Assembly (NCBI GenBank): GCA_012845835.1
Contig: JABAKD010000001.1
Location: 1,071,501 to 1,135,500 of the forward strand
Reading direction: 5' to 3'
DNA from: Undaria pinnatifida
Lineage: Eukaryota; Sar; Phaeophyceae; Laminariales; Alariaceae
Length of the DNA: 64,000 nt
Under the pieces are notes generated by a model. That model was given only the letters and a program-made list of their open reading frames with translations, was not told where the DNA came from and searched no databases. Shown here in pieces: positions 56,016 to 64,000 of the stretch; within the stretch, counting starts at the first letter, position 1, and each line of letters opens with the position of its first letter. The position numbers and the translations under genes are program-made.

Positions 56016-57546
56016 CGATAAGACGGCAGCTATTATAGTAGTTCCCCGTCCCGTCCACCGTCCGTGTTTTTACTGCGGTTAGTTCCGGTTGTTTTATTTT
56101 CTTTTACCTTCCAAACCTTTCTGAATTTTCTGGATTTTTTTTTCTGGGTTTCCTGTTTTTTTTTTTTTGTGGGGATTTGTTTCTCGGCATTGTCATACGT
56201 AGATTTTTTCCTCTTGCAAGGAATTTGACCATTTGCACAAATGCGGATCGGGGGGACGTAAAAAAAACTCAGTCTCTTACATCCACCGTCGCCTGCGTAC
56301 AGCGCCTGTATCGACTGGGAGTCATAACGATACGGGTAGTGGTTTAATGCTAGGAGCCAGGCCTCAAGCCAAGAGTCAGGAGCCAGGAATCAAGAGTCAG
56401 GAGCCAGGAATTTAGGAGCGCCTGTTTTGGCCGGGAACAACAATTGCCCCGATTCCCTAAAACCTCCGTCCGACGGTACGCCCGAGGGTCGCGGACGGGG
56501 GTAGGTAAGCTAGGCGCGGCGATAACCCCACCCTCCACCTTTTTTCAAGCATCGGGCGGTACTCGTCAAAGATGTCAAGGAGGCCGTGATTGACGCGAGC
56601 CTTGACGGACCGCCCCCGTGCTTTAAAAGTAGTACGTTAAGGCCACAATATGTTAGGAGACCGAGGTTTGACTCCTTGACTGACTTCTCCGTAAACTAAA
56701 AACTAGTATGTTTAGGCGAGCGGAGACGGCGTTTCAAATCCTTGACCGACCGCCGCGCTGCACTAATACTAGTATATCAAGGCCAAGGAGTTCTTGACGC
56801 GCCCGAACAGACCGGTCTCCTATGATCGCGTATCTGGCACTCGTAGCGCTTTTGCATCGTGGCGGGGCTGGGCCGGCAAAAGTGTGGTGGGTAGGTGTAC
56901 TGCAACTTTAGTTTTGGTTGCTGTAGGCAAAACGCTGATGGATCCAGCGAGAAAAAAGGTTTGGGGAATAGGTGTACACTGGTGTACTGCAACTGTAGCT
57001 GTTGCTGTAGACGAAACGCTGAGGTTTGGTGTACTAACCTGCCCACAAGCGTCGCTGGCGGGGGCTAGGGGATTGATAGAGGAGTGGGGAGAAGGGCGGC
57101 AGCTTGGGCCGGGGAGCCGGGGGGGGGGGTAAGGGGGAATATCGGGCGGTTTAATTGGGGTTCGTGAAGACAAGAAACGAGTCGTTTGCTTTCTTCGCCT
57201 TTTGTCATACGTATTGCGTCTGGACGAGGTTACGTATATAACTATTACTTGTTTTCCTTGTGCTTTCCCCACTTCGCGTTGTTGCGTGCGTTTGCAGCCA
57301 TCGCCGACGTCGTCGCTCTTCTCCTCTTCTCCGGTGGGAAGGCGTCTTCATACAGCTATATGTAGGACGGCAAAAACACGCGAAAAAAATAGGTTTACCC
57401 TTTGCGCGGACCACGTCTTGCCTCTACCCTACTCTACCCTAATGCCCTACCCTAATGCCCTACCCGTAATACACCACCTTCCGCCCGCTTTTTTTCAAGT
57501 TATCATGAGTCAAAATCTATTATTGCATCCATTTTTCGTGAGACTG

Positions 57547-57793
57547 TTTCTACGACAGCCCCCCCCCAAGAATCAGGGGCATTCTTCTTTTTTTTTCTTT
57601 TTACGAACGTTTCATGGCCGCTCGACACAAGGAAGGATGCAATTGAAAACAAAGTATCCACGTATTTTCTTGTGTGCAAAGGTCTGTCGATCGATGACGT
57701 CGGGGTGTCGAGGGACACCGTATTTAAGGAGATACGCTCGGGAGCTGGTTTCGATTTTGTTCAAGAAAAGTTGGGCGGGCTACCGTAGAACGA
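57547..57793. mobile_element. MITE-3 copy
   Basis: Ends TTCTACGACAGCCCCCCCCC and GGGCGGGCTACCGTAGAACG. Interior has CTTGTGTGCAAAGGTCTGTC and GATGACGTCGGGGTGTCGAG, in the same orientation as the 61620 copy. Confidence 0.8.
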
Positions 57794-58187
57794 CTGGTGA
57801 GCAATTATGGTGGCGCGGGCCTCGCAATGGTTGGATCCGTGGGGGAGGTAATCTCTCGCGCGTAGCAAGACAGTCGATCCCAACCAGTGTAGAACACGAA
57901 GAAGAGCTGGAAAGAAAACGAAAAAAAAAATACCAGGTACCTGGTACTGTTTACTCGCAGGTTATGAACGTGAAGTTTCGAACTACGGGTACGGCAGCAG
58001 AAGGCGTCCGAGCAGCCGGGGCCATGGCGCAGAGCAGCCGGGACCACGGCGCAGGTCCGATACCCCCTTGACACAACAGAGAAAAAAAATGCTAGTGAAA
58101 CGAACTAATACCAATACCAGCTATATAAAATCGCCTGCACTAGCTCCAGCCTGCGTCTCTAGATCCCTCATTTTTTCCCCCCCGCTG

Positions 58188-58398
58188 GGCGGTGATGGTG
58201 GCCACCGACGGCGCAACACAGGGCGGGGATAGGATAATAAGCAGTTGTTTTTATCTATGTGATGTTTGGCAAAAGCGTAATGAGCGCCCAAAATGTTGAC
58301 GGTGTCTCTATTAGGAGTAGGAACGGTGCTCCGCCTCGAAAGGGATGCGTGGTCAGTGATCAAATGACGAAGGCAAGCAACAAATGAGTACCCCCCCC
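58188..58398 (+). repeat. R5 repeat copy, intergenic
   Basis: Contains GGTGATGGTGGCCACCGACG, TGAGCGCCCAAAATGTTG and AAGGCAAGCAACAAATGAGT, ending in a C run. Confidence 0.75.
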
Positions 58399-58539
58399 CC
58401 CCCTGCCGGGCGGTGTGCTGCTTGCTGTGTTCTGGTGCTCCCGCGTTCTCGATGAAGTTATCGAGAAGCTCATCTCTTCCGCGCGCACGATATAATATTT
58501 CTTCAAGAATGCGCGCGTGATCGGTACGGCAAGGAAGGA

Positions 58540-59995
58540 TGTAAGATTATTGGGCGGAGAAACAGAGTGTCCCCTGCAGGTCTGCCAATTGAGCAGGTCC
58601 TTGGAGAGTACTCACTTTCGTAGCCTTCGTAGAGCCGTAGCTTTATTCGTTTCCACCAGAGCCCCGGATGGCTTCTGAGATCGGAGGCACGTGCCTCCGA
58701 TCTATTTCCTGACTATCCCGATCATAAAACGCCAACCTTATCATACGAGAAACCCATCCAAATTATCTCATATAGGGATAATTACAGGCCTTTCGAGGCC
58801 TTATCTTAACACTAGCCCACCCTGATGAGCCGTATATGCAGAAATATGGGAGATCCGGGGAAACTCCGGTTCTACGAACTAGACCATGAGTCGAAGATGC
58901 GGCTCCTCAAAACCCACTCCCACACCTCTAACGGCCTGGCTATGGAGCCAGTTACACACGAAGAAAAGCAGCTGAAGGAAACACAGACCCTACAACAATG
59001 CAAAAGCCACCCATCAAAAACCTGCTGCGTACCGCCGGTGTGGCGGGGGGGGGCGCAGAAGAGGCTCTAGAACCTGCCGCATGCCGCCGGTGTGGCGGGG
59101 GGGGCAGGAAAGGCTCTACGGCAAACCAACCACAGAAAAGGTACTATGGCAAGGCGAGCCCTCGTCGATATGGAGGGGAACACAGGCGCCAACACAAGGG
59201 AGAAGTTATGTGAAAAACCTCCAGCGGGCCATCGGCGTGGCGGGGGGTCAGACGAGGAAACGACAAATACCTGGGATGGAAGGTGGCTGCACTTACAGCC
59301 CCGCGGGGGGGGAAAGTGTTTAGCCGAAAAAACCAAAGTAGAACAAATACAACACAAAAAAACAATCAAAAGGTGGCACACAGACCCGTACATAGCCCTG
59401 TACCACGTTACGCGCGAACAGGGTACCCTGGTCGCCCCCCGGCTCTGGGCTGAGGAGGGCGTCGGCAGGGCGAAATTGAACAATGACAAAAAAGCGACAG
59501 CCCTGCGCCTCAGATAGCGGCGTTTTACCCGAACCCTGGCCCGGCACTGAGCAGGGGGTTCGGCAGGACAAGAAGAAAAAAATGAAAGAACCGCCCCAAA
59601 ACCCGACGAAGACTCTCAGGACACTACGAACGACCCAAAGACAAAGACTCAAACCTCATAACCCCCAAAAATGGAGAACTATCGAGGAGCGGTTGATTTT
59701 TTTTCTGTCCTGCCGACGACGCCATATGTAAGGTTATTGGGTGGAGACACAGAGTGTCCCCTGCAGGTCTGCCAATTGAGCAGGTCCTCGGAGAGTACTC
59801 ACTTCATAGCCTTCGTGGAGACGTAGCTTTATTCGTTTCCACCTGAGCCCCGGACGGCTTCTGAGATCGGAGGCACGTGCCTCCGATCTATTTCCTGACT
59901 ATCCCGAACATAAAACGCCAACCTTATCATGCGAAACCCATCTAAATTATCTTAAAACCGGATAATTACAGGCCTTTCGAGGCATTGTCTTAACA
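58540..59995 (-). mobile_element. TRIM-type miniature LTR element A
   Basis: Direct repeats 58540-58811 and 59727-59995 are highly similar, including GAGTGTCCCCTGCAGGTCTG and GGAGGCACGTGCCTCCGATC, and run TG...CA. Read on the minus strand, the right LTR is followed after two bases by TGGCGTCGTCGGCAGG, a good primer binding site complementary to a tRNA 3' end with CCA. The left LTR is preceded by the G-rich AGGGTGGGCTAG, a plausible polypurine tract. The 915-bp interior has no reverse transcriptase or integrase, only short frames and a duplicated CCGCCGGTGTGGCGGGG block. Flanks AAGGA and AAGAT are only a partial target-site match. Confidence 0.8.
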
Positions 59996-60063
59996 AAGAT
60001 CCCCGTCTGACGAATAGCCGAAGCAGAAGCTAATCCCTACAGGATTTAGAAGTAGACTATTAA

Positions 60064-60350
60064 TAGTATAATAAGATTAAGGGGCTGTTACAGATACAGG
60101 CCACCCTTAGCAGGACTCTTACTCGTAAGTCGGAGCAATGAGCGATCGATGGGAGGGTTGCCAACAGAGAATTCCAAACCTACCGACGACGCCATGTAAA
60201 ATGAATTAAGGCGCTGTTACAGACACAGCCCACCCTTAGCAGGTTTCTCTACCAGGCCACGTTGGTCACTCACTTGTACTAGATAAGCTCTTGTATTAGT
60301 TACACGCACGCCACGGACGAACTAAATAGCGTTCAATTCCGCGAGGCAAA
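60064..60350 (-). mobile_element. Relic of a related LTR element (C)
   Basis: ATTAAGGGGCTGTTACAGAT with CCACCCTTAGCAG (60073-60115) recurs at 60206-60245. Between them, minus-strand TGGCGTCGTCGGTAGG sits directly against the LTR edge, the same primer-binding sequence as element A. The left LTR and interior are truncated. Confidence 0.5.
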
Positions 60351-60646
60351 AGCATCATCCCCTTTTTCCTATACGCACGTGCCTTCAAAGGCACGTGAAA
60401 CGCTTTTATATCCAGCCGTATCCCATATCTTACGCCTTGTTAGGATTCCAGGGGGATGCCATAACACTAGTCTATTAATAGTGGACCAGTCTAGTGGACC
60501 AGACAAATGTCCGATGGGACTTGTGGCGCCAAACACCTATCTGTACGTGGACGTCGTTTTTGGCCAGCAGGAACTGGCGCAGAAAAAAACGGTCTCTCTC
60601 CGCGCCGAGAAATCGTGTTTTTGTTGCCCGCCGTCGCTGGCTGGCG

Positions 60647-60921
60647 ACGCGTGCTACGACAGAGGTGTACCACTTATTTTCTGAAGTTCCTCAATAATTT
60701 TGGAGCTTAAGACCTCTCCCAAAAACTGTTCTTGGGGGGCAAAACAAAAGTGAGCACTGCCGGATGAAAAATCCCATCCTGGCCTAGGTACACAATGAAA
60801 ATATCATCGAACAAAAAATGTCCGATTTCCGACGAAATAGTTTGGGTTAAGGAGCCCCGTCATTCAGAAAATTGTTCAGACGAAAAGTGCTCGTAGCTAT
60901 ACCCCTATCGAAGAAACGCGT
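60647..60921. mobile_element. MITE-1 copy
   Basis: Ends ACGCGTGCTACGACAGAGGT and CCTATCGAAGAAACGCGT. Interior landmarks are GAGCTTAAGACCTCTCCCAA, CCGGATGAAAAATCCCATCC and GGGTTAAGGAGCCCCGTCAT. There is no ORF of transposase size, so it is non-autonomous. Confidence 0.85.
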
Positions 60922-61009
60922 CTGGCATTGTTTTTGTTTTTTTGCCTCCTTTTACGTTCCAGCGACCAAGGAAGGCTGCAGCAGCAGCAGCAGGGGGGGG
61001 TTGCTTTAG

Positions 61010-61273
61010 ACGCGTGCTACGATGGAGGTTGCACTTTTCGCCCGAAATGGTTTCTGAATGATGGGGCTCACCTTATCCCAAAACCGTCGGAAATAGGCCA
61101 TTTGTTTTTTGCATGATTCTCGCTCTACACATCTAGGCCAGGAGAAGATTCTTCACCCGGTAGAAAGTTTTATTTTTCTCCTTTAATCGGTTCTTGGGAG
61201 AGGTCTTAAGCTCCCAAATTGAGTAAAAAAACCTTCGAAAAAAAAAGTGGTTCGCCTCTATCGTAGCACGCGT
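61010..61273. mobile_element. MITE-1 copy, reverse orientation
   Basis: Ends ACGCGTGCTACGATGGAGGT and CCTCTATCGTAGCACGCGT. Interior is the reverse complement of the neighbouring copies. Confidence 0.85.
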
Positions 61274-61323
61274 TTTTTTGTGGGACCTTTCTTGCAGGGG
61301 CTCGGGTCTCGCGAGAGTGACCG

Positions 61324-61581
61324 ACGCATGCTACCATAGAGGTGCACCACTTTTTTTTCTGAGGTGTCCCTCAATTTGGGAGCTTAAGACCTCTCCCAAA
61401 AAACTGATTAAAGGAGAAAAATGAAGCTGCTGCCGGATGAAAAATCCCATCCTGGCCTCGAGGTACACGACGAAAACCATACAAAAATAATGACCTGTTT
61501 CCAACGATTTTGGGTTGAGGAACCCCGTCAAGCAAAAACCATTTCAGACCCGAAAAGTGATGCCCCTATCGTAGCGCGCGT
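61324..61581. mobile_element. MITE-1 copy
   Basis: Ends ACGCATGCTACCATAGAGGT and CCCCTATCGTAGCGCGCGT. It lies 50 bp from the previous, oppositely oriented copy. Confidence 0.85.
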
Positions 61582-61619
61582 CGACCCTCTTGTTCGCGTG
61601 TGCGGCCTTAAGCGACTGA

Positions 61620-61865
61620 TTCCTAGATGGCCCCCTCCCCAAACCAGCGATTTTCTTTAACGAACGGTTCATGGCTTCTCGAGACACAAGGAGGGATATA
61701 CTACTGGAAGAAAAGTATCCATAGGTTTCCTTGTGTGCACAAAGGTCTATCGATCGATGACGTCGGGGTGTCGAGGGACACCGTATCTCAGGAGATACGA
61801 CCGGGAGCTGGTTTTGAAACCGGCGATTTCGTTGCAGAAAAGTTGGGGGGGCTAGCGTAGAACGA
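61620..61865. mobile_element. MITE-3 copy
   Basis: Ends TCCTAGATGGCCCCCTCCCC and GGGGGGGCTAGCGTAGAACG. It shares the GATCGATGACGTCGGGGTGT core. Confidence 0.8.
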
Positions 61866-61981
61866 CTTAAGCCACTTTGACTGTTTTGATTTTTCAATAT
61901 GAATCCACAATGGAATGGGAAGCTACGACGCGCCAAACCAATCGCCGACAGTATTTTTGTCCGTACGGTTACAGAGTCACT

Positions 61982-63054
61982 TGAGCCAAGGGGTCTCCGA
62001 AGGGGATGCAGGGTTGTCGGTGTTGGGAAGCGTTCGCCTCATGGGTCCCGGTATTATTAATCTCTCCTTTGGCTCGCTGCCTAGACACAAGGGAGACATT
62101 ACCCTAAAGGAAGTATATAGGACAGGCAGAACAGAGCAGGGCAGAGCAGAACTGTGAACGATGAGGGGTGTCCTGCCTGGACCATCACCGCCACCTACAT
62201 TCTCGCCCATCTATGATGATGACTGTGACATCTATTATCACCTGGTTTCACCCCAACCATGACATGGTTTCACGTCGAATCTGTAGACTAGTCATCTACG
62301 GAGAGAAGTTCATAACATTAGCCCACCGTGAATAGCCGTAGCTGCAGATCACATGGCAAGCAAAGGATGCCAACAAAACATCCAGAGGTTGGAAAGGGGA
62401 TCGAAGATGCGGCTATTCGAATCAAACGAAAATGAAGTTAAGGATTCCCCCATCCCTCGTAATGAGGCTAAGATACCTCATTGCAAGAGAAACGACCCTG
62501 CGGTGGAGCTCACAAAGTTGAGAGCTTGAGGTCAGGGATGTACCTCGTACGGTATTCCAGTAGCAATCTTCGCATACCTGACCTCGAGCTCTCAAGTTTG
62601 TGAGCTCCATCACAGGGTCTTATCTCTTGCAAATTGGCGCCTTAGCCTCATCACCAGGTGTGGGTGAATCTATAGCCTCATTTTCATGATGACGCAAACT
62701 CAAGCTTGACATGTCCTGCCGACGTCACCATATGTCAAGTGGTCCCCACGTGCAGTGTTGTCGGTGTTGGGAAGCGTGCTCCTCGTGGTTCCCGGTGTCT
62801 TGATTCATTTCTCCTTTGGCTCGCTGTCTAGACACAAGGCTGACACTACTCTAAATGAACGGTATAGGATACATAGAGCAGAGCATAGCAGTGAGCGATG
62901 AGGAACGTTCTGCCTGGACCATCACCGTCCCTTGCATTATCGCCCATCTGTGATGATGACTGTGACATATATTATCACCTGGTTCCACCCCAAACATGAC
63001 ATGGTTTCACGTCAAATCCATCGACTATCCATCTACGGAGAGCAATCCATAACA
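61982..63054 (-). mobile_element. TRIM-type miniature LTR element B
   Basis: LTRs at about 61982-62317 and 62733-63054 share GTTGTCGGTGTTGGGAAGCG, CTCCTTTGGCTCGCTG and CATCTACGGAGAG, and end in TAACA. On the minus strand the right LTR is followed by TGGTGACGTCGGCAGG, a variant of the element A primer binding site, and the left LTR is preceded by CACGGTGGGCTAA. CACT flanks both ends (61978-61981 and 63055-63058), a plausible 4-bp target-site duplication. The 415-bp interior has no coding capacity I can support, but carries an inverted pair GAGCTCACAAAGTTGAGAGC and CTCTCAAGTTTGTGAGCTCC. Confidence 0.75.
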
Positions 63055-63103
63055 CACTCGTCCGAGTGGCTCAAACCCGGTAGTGCAAAAAGAGGTACCC
63101 TCG

Positions 63104-63361
63104 ACGCGTGCTACGACAGAGGTGCACCACCTTTTTTTCCGAGGTGTTCTTCAATTTGGAAGCTTAAGACCTCTCCCAAAAAAAACTGATATGGAGAAAA
63201 ATAAAACTGCTACGTACACCGGATGAAAAGTCCCAGGGCGTAGGTACACACCGAGAATCATGCCAAAAAAAAAACGTATTTTCGACGATTTTGGGTTAAG
63301 GCAGCCCCGTCATTCAAAAAATAGTTCAGACGAAAAGTAGTACCTCTATCGTAGCACGCGT
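63104..63361. mobile_element. MITE-1 copy
   Basis: Ends ACGCGTGCTACGACAGAGGT and CCTCTATCGTAGCACGCGT, nearly perfect inverted termini. Confidence 0.88.
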
Positions 63362-63404
63362 CCCCCCTCTGCCGCAGCCTCGGGCCAGCTCAACTCGTGA
63401 GAGG

Positions 63405-63663
63405 ACGCGTGCTGCGATAGGAGGTGCACCACTTTTTTTTCTGAGGTGTTCCTCAATTTGGGAGCTTAAGGCTTCCCCAAAATGAGTTGGAGAAAAACAA
63501 CACTGCTACCGGATGAAATATACCCAAGGCCTAGTGTACGCAACACGAGAACACCATGCAAAACAAAAAATGGCCTATTTCCAACGATTTTGGGTTAAGG
63601 AGCTCCCGCCATTCAGAAACCACTTCAGACGAAAACTGATACCATCTCCATCGTAGCACGCGT
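63405..63663. mobile_element. MITE-1 copy
   Basis: Ends ACGCGTGCTGCGATAGGAGG and CTCCATCGTAGCACGCGT, the same orientation as the preceding copy, 43 bp away. Confidence 0.88.
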
Positions 63664-63966
63664 CTGCATTAGTTAGCCACGCTGCGCCAAGCATATTGTG
63701 TGAAGTATTTTCGTCTGTGAGGTACAGAGTCACTCGTGCGAGTGGCTTAAATCTATTAGTGAAAAAGGGGGGCGTATTAACATCCCCCCTACCGTAGCCT
63801 GGGTCGAATGTCTTCGACAAAGTCATGTTTCGGGTGAGATAATAATTGAGCTCCCTCGTGCCAGGAGCTCAGAAACTTCTTCTAGACTGCTACTCTCCCC
63901 TGCTGTAGCTAGCGTGTGGGATGACTTCTTTCGCAAAAATTGTTCGCTGTTGTATACCTGGGCCAG

Positions 63967-64000
63967 ACGCGCGATACGACATAGAGGTGCACCATTTTTT
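63967..64000. mobile_element. MITE-1 copy cut by the window end
   Basis: ACGCGCGATACGACATAGAG then GTGCACCATTTTTT matches the family 5' end. The rest lies outside the window. Confidence 0.7.

Noticed and set aside
58825-59517. ORFs inside TRIM element A as retroelement proteins
   Set aside because: Frames are short, Gly/Arg/Lys-rich and show no gag, protease or polymerase motif. The interior duplicates a GC-rich block that keeps frames open by composition.

Overview
The window is eukaryotic nuclear DNA. I see no rRNA, tRNA, operon or CRISPR. It holds three intron-rich protein genes that can be reconstructed exon by exon with agreeing splice phases, set in DNA dominated by microsatellites, minisatellites, short inverted-repeat elements and LTR-element remnants. 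A flagellar coiled-coil protein, a tRNA-modification GTPase whose presequence resembles a bipartite plastid-targeting signal, a sphingolipid synthase, GC-rich coding exons and G/T-rich introns together suggest a stramenopile. A brown alga is my best guess; this is an inference, not a species assignment.

Layout. 370-3273: degraded Ty1/copia element with two LTR copies and a palindromic pair of protease-region fragments. 3274-9620: no supportable gene, only local duplications and a CT-rich tract. 9972-19213 (+): eight-exon CCDC42/CFAP73-like gene. 19214-21340: convergent intergenic region with a three-copy repeat. 21341-30291 (-): seven-exon mnmE/GTPBP3-type gene. 30500 onward (+): short divergent candidate first exon. 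30611-45000: mostly repeats, with a few weak candidate exons. 45443-54341 (+): nine-exon gene with a sphingomyelin synthase/IPC synthase-type (PAP2_C) domain, followed by a candidate low-complexity coding tail to about 55699. 55700-64000: repeats, including two small LTR elements (TRIM type) on the minus strand and six copies of one MITE family.

The three genes have unrelated roles: cilium structure, organellar tRNA wobble-uridine modification, and sphingolipid head-group transfer. I see no functional cluster. What links them is intron structure. Sense-strand G/T-rich repeats often begin a few bases after the 5' splice site, C-rich tracts often end at the 3' splice site, and the same MITE families recur in introns of all three genes. 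Two introns contain copies of the edge of the exon that follows them. In one of these the copied 3' splice site has become the unit of a roughly 1 kb minisatellite. I regard this exon-edge duplication as the most unusual feature of the window.
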